Of a DNA stretch of 58,428 bases, positions 9,701-18,900 are shown piece after piece. This stretch comes from Mediterranea sp. An20. Lineage in GTDB: Bacteria; Bacteroidota; Bacteroidia; Bacteroidales; Bacteroidaceae. The stretch's first letter is position 1; each line of letters begins with the position of its first letter. Position numbers and translations under genes: made by a program. The notes beneath the pieces are model-generated. The model did no database searches. It was not told where the DNA came from and saw nothing but the letters and a program-made list of their open reading frames with translations. Location of the stretch: the NCBI RefSeq assembly GCF_002160055.1, contig NZ_NFJV01000026.1:1-58428 (forward strand). Direction: 5' to 3'.

Positions 9701-9971
9701 AGCCTTTTATGATATTCTGAAATCCATAGCCAAACAGTTTGGTTTTGAATATCCCGAAGATAAGTTACTTAAACTCGCTGCTGAAATCAAGAAGATTGTG
9801 GCAGATAAGTCTAAGTATACCGACTGGTCCACTCGTGATGACATAAAGGCAGAATTGAAAATGGATTTGATTTTGGTCTTAGCCGAATATGGTTATCCTC
9901 CGGTAACGAATGACGAGGTGTTTAAAGAGATCTTGGAACAAGCAGAGAATTTCAAGAAATATAATGGATGA
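6792..9971 (+). CDS. hsdR: type I restriction enzyme subunit R (nuclease-translocase)
   Basis: ATP-driven translocation and cleavage subunit. The N-terminal PD-(D/E)XK nuclease domain shows PDGIVYVNGLP followed by VVVLEFKSA (ExK near residue 150). The SF2 motor has Walker A GATGCGKS near residue 297, DEAH in ISDEAHRSQ near 399, GFTGTPI (motif III) and QTISRVNR (motif VI). The helical C terminus that binds HsdM runs from about 850 to 1059. I start at the ATG at 6792 (MPHFNEHALE), two bases after the previous stop; an upstream in-frame ATG at 6717 lies inside the preceding gene. Length 1059 is typical. Intact. Confidence 0.95.
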   Translation: MPHFNEHALELSIMELFRQEGYTYTSGEEIHKEVSDVLLRDDMRLYLRNRYKAESITPLEIERILATLTANAVFSLYEQNRHTYRLMTEGFSLKRENTALPDLFIEPIDFSKDGIKNNLFRIVNQLEIQGAERRIPDGIVYVNGLPVVVLEFKSAVKEETTIMDAYTQLTVRYCRDIPDLFKYNAFVVISDGVNNKYGSLFSPYDFFYAWRKVEADDKATDGINSLLTMVKGLFRKERLLSVIKDFVFFPDSSKNEKKVVCRYPQFFATHKLFENIRLHSKLQAGGDGKGGTYFGATGCGKSITMLFLTRMLMRSREFASPTIVLITDRTDLDDQLSKLFGTAKKFIGDECVVEVESRDKLREHLAGRTSGGVFLTTIHKFTEDTRLLSERANIICISDEAHRSQTNLALQVKQTDKGVKRNYGFAKYLHDSLPNATYVGFTGTPIDATIDVFGEVVDAYTMTESVEDGITRRIVYEGRAAKVLLDNRKLQEIENYYKQCAEEGANEYQIEESKKAVTKMERILGDSDRLQAVAEDFIAHYEKRVEEGSTVEGKAMFVCSNRTIAFDLYKKIIALRPEWAKIPGEEVHTTNYMMAAEPRIPYGNQELPIEKIKLIMTRNKDDKPELYNLLGTDEDRRAWAEEFKKPKSNFKIAIVVDMWTTGFDVDCLDTMYIDKPLQQHTLVQTISRVNRVYPGKEKGLVVDYIGIKSNMNVALKRYAQGDANLDSVENVEQSVTMVKDELDIIRRMFGEFDYTKFSTGTPLEQLDCLNKGAEFMQRTKEQENLFMGHAKKLKSAFNLCSNSEEISDDEREEIHYFCGVRSIIYKLTIGDTPDISQMNRRVREMIEEAIQSEGVEEIIQIGNDKENLDVLSEEYMERLGKLKLPNTKVKLMERLLKTVITEFKKVNKAKGMDFSKRLSALVDKYNDRRDSAIFADEVLTEVANQMADLLKELNKEKKSFLDLGISYEEKAFYDILKSIAKQFGFEYPEDKLLKLAAEIKKIVADKSKYTDWSTRDDIKAELKMDLILVLAEYGYPPVTNDEVFKEILEQAENFKKYNG

Positions 9972-11348
9972 TAATATGATGATTACCGAATCCCAAAACA
10001 TAGAGTTCAAAGAATCTTGGCGCGACGAATACCAGAAATGGATTTGTGGCTTTGCCAATGCACAAGGCGGTACGCTGTATATCGGTCTGCGCGATAATGG
10101 CGAAGTGTGCGGTATACTGTATGCCAAGAAACTGATGGAGGACATCCCGAACAAGGTGCGTGACATGATGGGTATCTTGGTGGAAGTCAATCTGATAGAA
10201 AAAGACGAAAAGCAATATCTGGAGATTGTGACTGAAGCCTATCCTTATCCCATCAGTTTCCGTGGAAAGTATTACCAGCGAAGCGGTGCAACCAATCAGG
10301 AACTGAAAGGGGCTGCACTCGACCGTTTCATGCTTCGCAAGCAAGGCAAGACATGGGACGGTGTACCCGTGCCTTATCTGAAAGCGGAAGATTTGGATAA
10401 TGCCACATTTGATTTGTTTCGCAAGTATGCCAAACGGAGCGGACGTATGGAGGAAGCGGACTTAATGGACGACAATCACGGACTATTGGAGAAACTACGA
10501 CTTTATGAAAGCAACTATCTGAAACGGGCTGCCGCCTTGTTGTTCCATCCCGACCCGGAACAATATGTGACTGGAGCATTTGTAAAGGTCGGCTTCTTCC
10601 GTGAAGGTATGGATTTGGTATATCAAGACGAAGTGCATGGTAATCTGTTCCAGCAAATTGTGAAACTGATGGACTTACTGTGTACCAAATACATGAAAGC
10701 TATCATTACCTATGAGGACATCCAACGGATAGAGACATTGCCTATGCCTCGTGAGGCTCTGCGTGAGGCGTTATTAAATGCCTGCATCAACAAAGACTAT
10801 GCAGAACCTTCCCCATTCAAATCCGCGTGTATGAAAACAAGTTGGAGATAATAAACGGTGGAGTGTTGCCCGAAGGATGGACGGTGGAAACATTATTGTC
10901 TTCTCATCGGAGTATGCCGTACAATCCCGATATAGCCAACACATTCTTCCGTGCAGGTGAGATTGAGGCATGGGGACGCGGCATTGAGCGCATCATCACA
11001 GCTTGTAAGAATGACGGATTCTCCACGCCGGAGTTCCGCTATGATGCTTCGGGTATATGGACGACTTTTAAGTTTGAGTACCCGGAAAGAGCGACAATCC
11101 AAAGCGACCCAAAATCGACCCAGAAAACGACCCAGAAACGGCCAGAAACAGATCAACAAAAACAAGAAGATGCCATACTTGAATTGATAAAAGATAATCC
11201 TTATATACAAAGAAAAGAAATGGTAAATCGCTTAGGTATACACGAAAGCAGCGTAAAACGTCGGTTGGCTTCACTTCAAGAAAGAGGAATAATAAAACAT
11301 ATAGGTCCAAATAAAGGTGGTTATTGGAAATTAATAAATGTTGATTAA
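9964..11348 (+). pseudogene. AlbA_2/HATPase_c_4 regulator-like protein, frameshifted
   Basis: Two overlapping frames make one protein of about 460 residues. The first (9964-10851) carries an AlbA_2 domain (ESQNIEFKESW, then FANAQGGTLYIGLRDNG) and runs to LREALLNACINKDYA. The second (from about 10810 to 11348) continues with PIQIRVYENKLEIINGG, then GRGIERI and a C-terminal winged helix (RKEMVNRLGIHESSVKRRL). The frames are offset by one base; the break lies in the C-rich stretch 10806-10816 and fits loss of one base. No strong slippery heptamer is seen, so a mutation or a sequencing error is more likely than programmed shifting. It overlaps the hsdR stop, so it belongs to the operon. Confidence 0.75.
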
Positions 11349-11349
11349 T

Positions 11350-12309
11350 ATGTCATATTATCATTATACATCATTAGAAGCTCTCAACGGTATTTTACAG
11401 AGAAATGAAGTTGGTGAGAAGAAATTATGTTTCTGGGCAACTCGTTATGATTGCTTTAAAGACAAAGAGGAATATCTTTTTGGCATAGATTGTTTAAGAG
11501 AATGTTTATTAAATCTTGAGAAGCAGGGTAATTTACAAGAAGACAGAAAGATTGCCGCGTTTTTTAAACATGAACTTATAGTAGAAAATATGAATCTACC
11601 TTTCCCTTATGTTATATCTATTACTTCACGAAATGACAATGCGTATATGTGGGAAAACTATGCTAACCATAATAACGGTGTTGTTCTAGAACTGGCATTA
11701 CCTCAAGTAAACACCGAATTTAAGGATTATGCATTATATAGGTTGGAAAAGTGTATATATGTAGATTCTGCAAAAGAGCAAAAAATCCAAGATTTTATCA
11801 ATCTTTACTATACGAATACAGGTTTAAGATTATTAAAGGATGGAGGAAAAGACGCATTTGATTTACTGTCGAAAAGACCTCAAGCATTTGTGGTATTTAT
11901 GGCTATGTTTATGTTAGCCTTTGCAGCCCCAGCTCTCAAAAGAAAAAAATTTTGCAAGGAAGAAGAAACAAGAATAATATTATCTGTACCAGTACCTAGA
12001 TATGCAGATTTCATCTATAACAATATACCACTAATACAAGATTTATGCCATGCTTTTCACTCTAATTTAGATGCCAAAAACATCGCAAATACAATTATGC
12101 AAGAAAAGAGCAGATTACGTGATGACAATACAGTTTGTTATTACAGAGAGTTTCCTTTACCTGAGAAATCCTTGTCACAAGTTCTTGTGTTAAATAATGA
12201 GTCTAAATTAAAAGCAGAAAATATACTTAAACAAAAAGGATTTGATAATGTTAAGGTAAAGATTCAAAAGTTGCCGCAAAAAGACAAAAGTATTTTGCTT
12301 CAAAAATAA
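11350..12309 (+). CDS. DUF2971 protein
   Basis: Family features seen: YHYTSLEALNGILQ at the start, FWATRYDCFKDKEEY, ITSRNDNAYMWENYA and NNGVVLEL, the layout of DUF2971 proteins. Biochemical function is unknown; the family is frequently found in defence islands. The ATG at 11350 lies just after the stop of the previous gene; an earlier ATG at 11338 overlaps that gene. Composition is A+T-rich. It closes the plus-strand run that begins at 1841. Confidence 0.75.
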   Translation: MSYYHYTSLEALNGILQRNEVGEKKLCFWATRYDCFKDKEEYLFGIDCLRECLLNLEKQGNLQEDRKIAAFFKHELIVENMNLPFPYVISITSRNDNAYMWENYANHNNGVVLELALPQVNTEFKDYALYRLEKCIYVDSAKEQKIQDFINLYYTNTGLRLLKDGGKDAFDLLSKRPQAFVVFMAMFMLAFAAPALKRKKFCKEEETRIILSVPVPRYADFIYNNIPLIQDLCHAFHSNLDAKNIANTIMQEKSRLRDDNTVCYYREFPLPEKSLSQVLVLNNESKLKAENILKQKGFDNVKVKIQKLPQKDKSILLQK

Positions 12310-12323
12310 TATTTGTATCTTTG
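12293..12323 (+). promoter_or_regulatory. Bacteroides-type promoter after the DUF2971 gene
   Basis: TTTTG at 12293-12297 and TATCTTTG at 12316-12323 are separated by 18 bases. The match is good, but the only gene downstream is a broken integrase. The rest of 12310-12650 holds no coding region. It has a hairpin (GTGTCC near 12600 pairing with GGACAC near 12626) just before the integrase start, and a tRNA T-arm-like stretch near 12444-12470 that I could not fold into a tRNA. Confidence 0.5.
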
Positions 12324-12650
12324 CAAAGGGAAACCTCCACGCAACCTGACGCAGAATGCTGCAACAATCCGGTGGAGCAATAGCGGGAGATTACGCTACT
12401 TGCAGAAAGATAAATCAAAGATATTCAGCCACTTGAATCAATAGTTCGATTCCTGGTGGGATTTGAACCTTTTCCTATGACCTAAATAAATATCTGAAAA
12501 TCACACATTTACTTTATTCCCCTTTCATATGGTGTTTTTATTCAAAACCATTAATAACCAACATATTACACCACTCAATACCATAATCTATGTCTTATCC
12601 GTGTCCTATGCATCCGTCTGTGATATGGACACAATTAATATTTATTTCTT

Positions 12651-13405
12651 ATGAGACATAGTTTTTCCATCTATTTCTATCTGAAACGTAGAAAGCTTCA
12701 AAAAGACAGCAAGTCAACAATCATGCTCCGCATCATAATCAACAACAAGGCCGCAGATATAAGTCTGAAGACATCCATCCTGCAGGAGCATTGGGACAAG
12801 CAGAACAGGCGTGTTTCCGACATGAATCCAGAAGCACACGACATCAATGCATATCTGGACAAAGTAAGTTCCACATTGCAGCATCATTACCAACAGGCCC
12901 AACTGGAAGGGAAACATCTTACAGCAAGCATGCTGAAACAACGCTTCGTGGCCACAGGATCCAACCCGCCTCCCTTTTGGAGATATTTGACAAACAGGTG
13001 AAAGATGCGGGCAGGCTGGCACATGCCGGACAAATCAGCATGTCCCATTCCAACAGGCATAAACTGGTCTACAGACGGCTTGAAGAGTTCTGCAAGAAGA
13101 TGGGCAGGCAAGATATGGCATTGGAACAGTTCGACCGACAGATGATACACGAACTGGAGCTGTTCTTCAGGACTGACTGCAGGCTGTCGGTCAATACGAC
13201 AGCCAAGATGATGAGTATGGTAAGAAAAGGAATTCTATGGGCATACCGGTGCGGAATTATCCTGACCAATCCGTTCTCAACCTACCGGATAAAGAAGGAG
13301 GAAAGCCAGAAACAATACCTGAACAGGCAGGAAATAATAAGGATAATGGGCAAGCGGCTGGATATTCCCAGGCTGGCTTCCATCCGTGACATATTTATTT
13401 TCAGC
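12651..13405 (+). pseudogene. tyrosine integrase, N-terminal part (frameshifted, then split by E1)
   Basis: Residues from MRHSFSIYFYLKRRK form the arm-binding domain of a Bacteroidetes tyrosine recombinase. A one-base shift near 12960-12980 moves the frame (…KQRFVATGSN continues as ASLLEIFDKQVKDAG). The SAM-like core-binding domain (SHSNRHKLVYRRLEEF to NPFSTYRIKKEE) is followed by IRDIFIFS, and homology stops at 13405. The next residues of the family, CFTGIAYSDI, are found at 31409 on the same strand. The frameshift shows the gene was dead independently of the split. Confidence 0.85.
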
Positions 13406-13477
13406 TGAGCCTACAAATGTTTCGCTAAACAAAATATAGCTGTAAATCAGAAAGTTATCATCAGGCGAAAAGAGAAT

Positions 13478-13495
13478 AGGTAATGGTTTAGAAAC
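13478..13495 (+). repeat. element-end repeat, E1 left
   Basis: AGGTAATGGTTTAGAAAC. Related copies lie at 31260 (E1 right), 31752 and 31833 (E2 left) and 51548 (E2 right). Placement only near element ends fits an integrase arm-type binding site; this role is inferred. Confidence 0.5.
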
Positions 13496-13636
13496 CTTTG
13501 AAGTTCACCATTCTGCTCATTTCCAATAAGTCAATCAACTGATACAAAGATAGTAATTTGAGTTTAAATATCATTCATATTTTGCAAATATTAAAAGAAA
13601 AGTAATTGAAATAGCGAGAAAGTCATTGAAAATAAG

Positions 13637-13644
13637 TATTTTTG
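13637..13644 (+). promoter_or_regulatory. -7 box of the DUF262/HEPN operon
   Basis: TATTTTTG ends 13 bases before the ATG at 13658, so a transcript would have a very short leader. No well-spaced -33 TTTG is present, so the call is weak. Confidence 0.35.
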
Positions 13645-13657
13645 TCGAAAAAAAACA

Positions 13658-14821
13658 ATGATGGAAAGTTTAAGTTTAGAGCCAGTAGAGAATGACAACA
13701 TAGAAGAAATGAATGACCTTTCAGGGCTTGATACATCTGGAATTGTTGTTTATGCCCGTGATTGGACTATACAAACAATCTTTAGTCAGATAGAAGAAGG
13801 TAACATTGAATTAAATCCTAAATTTCAGCGGCGTAATGCATGGCAAGATGATAGGCGTAGCAAATTGATTGAGTCTATTATTATGGGATATCCTATACCT
13901 GAAATTGTACTTGCTGAAGATCCTGTAAAGAAACGTTCATTTATAGTCATTGATGGTAAACAAAGGTTGTTGTCCATTGCAGGTTTTATTAGCAATGATA
14001 AATACGATTATTGGAAAAAGCCTGTACTTCAAAAATTATCAGTTTGTGAAAATCTTAATGGATTAACATACTCAGAACTGCCAGAAACGGCGAAAAGAGA
14101 GTTTGATAATTCTTCATTAAGATGTACGGTTATAACTAATTTTAGGGATAACCAGATATTATACGATATTTTTTATCGCTTAAATTCTGGTTCCGTAGCA
14201 TTATCAACCCAAGAATTAAGGCAAGCTTTAAATCGAGGCGCATTTGGAGACTATTTAATAGATGTTACAAATAATATTTGCTCTTTGCATAATGTAATGG
14301 GCCTTGATAACCCAGATACAAGATTAAGAGATGTTGAAATCTTGCTAAGAATAATATCTTTTTATCTTTATGCGAGAGACTATAAGGGGAATTTGAGATT
14401 TTTCTTAGATGATAAAATGCGCTATATAAATGAAAATTGGAATTCCATGAAAAATGAAGTAGAACAAATATATTCAATGATTAACGAATCAATCGCTTTG
14501 CTGTGCCAAGTTTTTGAAGATAATAAAAATATAGGAAGGAAATATAAAAATGGGCAATTTGAAAAACGATTTAATAAGGTTCTTTTTGAAGTTGAAGTTT
14601 TCTACTTTATGCATTTGTTAGAGCATAAAGAACTTGTCAGAGAAAAGAAAGTGAACTTACTACAATCGTTTAAGTCATTATGCGAAGAAGATACTTTGTT
14701 TATGTCTTCATTAGAAAGTTCGACAAAAAATATTGACAATTATAAAATTAGGTATAGTAAAATTGAAAATTTGGTCAATGACACATTAGACATTCGGCTT
14801 CAAATAAATCCTTTTAGATGA
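13658..14821 (+). CDS. DUF262 (ParB/GmrS-like) protein
   Basis: The N-terminal DUF262 domain (about residues 30-200) shows WTIQTIFSQIEEGNIELNP, FQRRNAWQ, RSKLIESIIMGYPIPEIVL and the diagnostic VIDGKQRL (usually DGQQR). The domain belongs to the ParB/Srx fold; in GmrSD and SspE it couples NTP hydrolysis to DNA cleavage. The C-terminal half is helical with no HNH/DUF1524 nuclease motif, so this is not a complete GmrSD enzyme. The downstream HEPN gene starts eight bases after the stop and is the likely effector partner. Strongly A+T-rich, unlike the mobilization genes of the same element. Confidence 0.8.
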   Translation: MMESLSLEPVENDNIEEMNDLSGLDTSGIVVYARDWTIQTIFSQIEEGNIELNPKFQRRNAWQDDRRSKLIESIIMGYPIPEIVLAEDPVKKRSFIVIDGKQRLLSIAGFISNDKYDYWKKPVLQKLSVCENLNGLTYSELPETAKREFDNSSLRCTVITNFRDNQILYDIFYRLNSGSVALSTQELRQALNRGAFGDYLIDVTNNICSLHNVMGLDNPDTRLRDVEILLRIISFYLYARDYKGNLRFFLDDKMRYINENWNSMKNEVEQIYSMINESIALLCQVFEDNKNIGRKYKNGQFEKRFNKVLFEVEVFYFMHLLEHKELVREKKVNLLQSFKSLCEEDTLFMSSLESSTKNIDNYKIRYSKIENLVNDTLDIRLQINPFR

Positions 14822-14828
14822 ATTGGTT

Positions 14829-15452
14829 ATGGACCTCACAATAGAACAAGAATTTATAACACTCCAAGATTACTTATTGGACATAGAAATAAAATATATA
14901 TGTCCACTTGAAAAGAAACTGCTTTTAGATAAAGCGGATGAGTTAGATTTGAGGTCTTATTGTGTTCTTAGCCATGCTGCATTTGAGGAATTTGCAGAAA
15001 ATATGTCACTAAAAGTTTTAGATGAGATTACGAAAAATTTTGCAAATACTAAACAAATTAGTGTTGGATTGATAATGCTATTGCACATAAAAGGAAGTCC
15101 TGAAGACATAGATAAAATAGATTTGCTTTATGATTATATTTTAGAAAAATTGAAAGATATAAAGTCATCTTTTTCAAAAGAAATAGCAACTAACAACCAT
15201 GGAGTTTCGCTAAAATATTTAAAGAGAATGTTTATTCCTATAGGTATAGACATTCCCAATAATAGCAGATTAATATCTTCATTAGACCAGTTGGCTAAAT
15301 ATAGAGGTGATTTTGCTCACAAATTCTCATCTAAAAAGATTAAGACTATCCCATCACCCTTAGATTTAGTAAGTTACGTATCTGATATAACGGAAATGAT
15401 GGGAGAAATAGTCAGAAGAGTTAAAAGCATGCATTATTTTGCATATAAATAA
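14829..15452 (+). CDS. HEPN-domain protein with RX4H motif, partner of the DUF262 protein
   Basis: An all-helical protein of 207 residues. It resembles the MAE_28990/MAE_18760-type HEPN families: a first helical pair (LRSYCVLSHAAFEEFAENM) and, near residue 159, the sequence RGDFAH, which fits the HEPN ribonuclease motif RX4-6H. HEPN proteins with this motif are usually metal-independent RNases acting as toxins or abortive-infection effectors. I use the ATG at 14829; a TTG two codons earlier is possible. Tight coupling to the DUF262 gene suggests a two-gene system in which one protein senses or controls the other; which does which cannot be told from sequence. Confidence 0.72.
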   Translation: MDLTIEQEFITLQDYLLDIEIKYICPLEKKLLLDKADELDLRSYCVLSHAAFEEFAENMSLKVLDEITKNFANTKQISVGLIMLLHIKGSPEDIDKIDLLYDYILEKLKDIKSSFSKEIATNNHGVSLKYLKRMFIPIGIDIPNNSRLISSLDQLAKYRGDFAHKFSSKKIKTIPSPLDLVSYVSDITEMMGEIVRRVKSMHYFAYK

Positions 15453-15478
15453 CATACAATATTAGACATTATATCAAT

Positions 15479-15510
15479 AAGGTTTTAGGGTACTGATAAC
15501 TAATAACCTT
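15479..15510. terminator. terminator hairpin between convergent operons
   Basis: AAGGTTTTAG pairs with CTAATAACCTT (one bulged T), loop about 11 bases, followed by a T-rich run on the plus strand. It lies between the HEPN stop and the stop of the minus-strand DprA-like gene. Confidence 0.55.
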
Positions 15511-15565
15511 GTTTCTTATTCTATATAAACTCTATATTGTTTACTACTTTATATAGTAATCGCAT

Positions 15566-15979
15566 TTAGAAGTTTAAAGAAAAGCAGTTATCGGCTAAAA
15601 TTTTAATCATATTATTACGCTTTTGTGCTGTATATTCTGAGACTCGTGTTACTGTTTCTTTTTCTAAGGCGATAATAAGCAAGCGGTTTTCGTTCATTGC
15701 AGTATCATAGATTTTGGGAAGTTTGCGATACATACCACGGGCAAGTACGACAATGATACCGCATTTGCCTTGAAGTAGGAATTTGAGGACATCCTTTTCA
15801 AGGCGAGAATGGAAACCACTTACAACGGCAACATCAGTATGTTTGCTTATTTCTACCGCCCAATCGAGTGTCGGCAAAACAGCGGAAGTGGAAATCTTGC
15901 GTGATGCAAGAAATCCAATCTTCCGTCTGTTCAGCAGGTCTTTGTTTCCAAGATAAGTACACACTGCTTTATTCTTCAT
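15566..15979 (-). CDS. DprA/SMF-like Rossmann protein of the helicase-methyltransferase operon
   Basis: A short (137-residue) single-domain protein of the DprA/SMF nucleotide-binding fold: KIGFLASRKIS, VAVVSGFHSRLEKDVLKFLL and LIIALEKETVTRVSEYTAQKRNNMI follow the DprA order of strands, with GFHS..E in place of the usual G.A.GID..AH. The DNA-uptake protein DprA is longer and has a C-terminal winged helix, which is missing here. Its start overlaps the methyltransferase stop by 11 bases, so it is translated with that operon. It probably binds DNA or a nucleotide as an accessory to the defence system; no direct evidence of role. Confidence 0.65.
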   Translation of the reverse strand: MKNKAVCTYLGNKDLLNRRKIGFLASRKISTSAVLPTLDWAVEISKHTDVAVVSGFHSRLEKDVLKFLLQGKCGIIVVLARGMYRKLPKIYDTAMNENRLLIIALEKETVTRVSEYTAQKRNNMIKILADNCFSLNF

Positions 15980-18900
15980 TTAATTCGTCCCCCATGCGGT
16001 ACTTGATGTCGTAGTTGATGATAAAGTCAAGCTCTTCTTCAGTAAAGCTATAGTGCTTGGCAAGGATTTTGTCTATACAATCTAATATATTTTTTGAAGA
16101 ATTTAACCTGAATGATTCTAGCTCGATATCATCATTTACTGTGTTTCTTGTCGTTATAAAGGAATTTTTCTTTATGTCGTTTTCTAGGATTGTTCCTATT
16201 TCAGAAAGTTTATTATCTGATAAAAAAGCCTCATTTATCGGCATGTTTTTTACCATAGCATCTGTTAAATGGAAACCATCAGAAAATGCACTATACCAAC
16301 AGTAAAACAATGAACTGTTTAGATAGGCGAAAATAATTCTCTGGTATTCTCTATTCTCGAAATACAAACAACGCCCATGTGGAGGTCTATCTTGCACCCC
16401 ATTTTTTCTATAAAAAGGAATGCGCATAGCTGCTTTCATCCAATAGTTTGTAGCTTCTTGATAAAATATTAAGTGCGCTGTTGCTTGCTTAGTAATGAAT
16501 GTCGCAATTGTTTTTTTAGAAGCGACCGTATCTATGATGGCTTTATGCCTTTCTGTATAAAGTTTTGCAATACCCTTTTCTGTATAAATTTCGTCTGCTA
16601 ATGAATACACAATTTTTGCAAATAAGTTAATACGTTCAACTGAATACCATCTATGAAGTTTGGTTACAAAGAAATTCTTATAATTATTATTACTTAAGCA
16701 TATTGTTACTCTTTGAAATGCACCGTCAAATAGTTTTGATGGGAATATTTCAAAATTAGCGAGATAAAAATTCGGAAATGATTTATACAAAAATGCACGT
16801 AACTTTCCCATGCGTTCTCCACATGTTAAACTTAGTGGCACAATCATACCAAAATAAGCAGACTTGTTTAGAATGATATGACTTCTTTCTATACAAAACG
16901 CATATAGATTTGCACAATCTATTGTTTCATAATTACTTAGTTTATACAAATCGCATATTGCTTTTCCTGTTTTCTTGTCTTTCTTTTTATATTCCACATA
17001 CGGCGGATTACCAATAATTACATCAAAGCCTCCATTGTCATGGATAATCTGATAGAACTCTGCCAACCAGTGGAATGGTTGGTGCGTCCTCAGCCATTCA
17101 TCGTATGGCAAACTGGTTGCAGCGTGCAAACGACGGTTGAGCAGTTCATTGAGTTTTGCAAGGCGTTCGTTCAGCCCGCGTTTCGCCTGCTTGAATGTCG
17201 CCATATCCTCGCTCTGCGTAAACTGCACAGCCTTGAACGTCTCGTATGCCGTGGCTACAAGCTGCATTTCCGTTTCCACCTTATCCTTGAACTCCTGATT
17301 AGCAAACATATCGCCCCACGTAAGGTCTTTAGCCAGTTCTTCTTCCGTGGCATACCCAACCAACGTATTACCGCAACGGATGTTGAAGTCAATGTCCGGC
17401 AACGGGTCGAGTCCCAGGTTGTCGGCACGAAAGTCCACTTCCACCACCGCCATCATCTTCAGGAACAGGCGCAGCTTGGCAATCTCGGTTGCCTCCACCA
17501 TGATGTCCACGCCGTAGAGGTTGCGCAGGATGATGCTTTTATAGATGAAATATTGGATGTTGCTGCGGTACTTGTGGGCGATTTCCTCCAGTTCAGGTTT
17601 GAACCAGTTGGGATTCTGTGCGTTGAACTCCTGCATCCGCTCGATACATACCTCATAGAGCGGCTCAAGGATATTCATGGCGGCGAAAAGGAAAGCCCCC
17701 GAACCGCAGGTAGGGTCAAGGATGGTAACGCGCTGCAATGCCTTGTAGAAGTGGAGGACAAACAGACGGTAGTCAGTATTGTGCAACAGGTCATAGACAA
17801 ACGAGCGGATGTCAAGGTTGTAAGTGATGAAGTCGTTGATGTGCGTGATTTCGCAGCCGCTGATTTTCTCCAACAGCGTGTCGCAACGTAGCAACCGTCC
17901 CACCGTTTCGCGCCATATTTCCGTGGGCAGCGCGAAAGCGTCCAGTGTTTTCGTGTTCCAGTCCTTGCGGCGTTCCAGCAGTCCGGGCTCCGTCGTATCA
18001 AGCCCTACGGCAATGTTTTCGGAAATGCGGTTCTGCCAGTCTGCCGTATAGCCTTTCTTCACTGCATCGTAGATGTAACGGTCACCGCTTTCACGCAGCG
18101 TGTGCCACACATAGCCGTCCGGTTTGAACGCTTCCGGAGAAGTTTCCGCCACCTTGTCCATGAGGAACGGCAGGATGCAGTTCTTGCCAATGTATTCAGT
18201 GATGTCCTCCTTTGTGTAATAAGCTCCCATCTGTGCGCGGTCGTTGATGTACTGCTCGAAGATATAGCCCAGTACATCGGGATTGATGTCCTTCCCGCTT
18301 GCCGTGATGCGCGTATCCAGATGCCACCGCCACGTGTCGAAGAACTTGAACAGGCGGACAAAGGCATCGTCCTCGATGTCTATGTTCGCATAGTCACGCT
18401 CTAACTGATGTTCCTCGAACATACCGCCATTAAGGTATGGGATGCGCCCGTACACGTTCTCGAACTCGTTGCTGTGCTTGGGCGAGTTCAGCCCTCCGTG
18501 GAACAGCTCGGAAAGGAAGCCGCGGTAGAAGGTCTTGAAAAAGCGGTTCTCGCCACGCTCGCGCTGCACCCACCTCAGCTTTTCCTGCAAATAGTCGAAA
18601 TTGCCGTCAAGGAAGCCTTTCTTCTGTATGAAGTAACAGAACATGAGGCGGTTGAGCATGACGGACGTGTACCACTGCTTGTTGCGGTTCTCCGTGGCGG
18701 GTATCTGGTCGTCGATGCCGCTGATGAAGTCGGCAAATGCCTTGTGTTCCTTGCGGAAGCCCGCGTAGAAGTCCTTGGTGATTTTCTCCGAGTTCACTGC
18801 AAATGCACCCTGTATGCGCTCCTTCACGTCCACGATGGTGGTCTGTTCTTCCATGTCAAACGACAGGTCGGGTATCTTGGAGAATAAGAAGTCTGCCTTG

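Noticed and set aside
10800..10830. Programmed -1 ribosomal frameshift in the AlbA/HATPase gene
   Set aside because: No X XXY YYZ heptamer or stable stem-loop follows the join; a lost base is simpler.
12420..12475. tRNA-like T-arm words (GTTCGATTCC and, on the other strand, GGTTCAAATCC)
   Set aside because: No matching acceptor, D or anticodon arms could be folded on either strand. It might be an old attachment remnant, but that cannot be supported.
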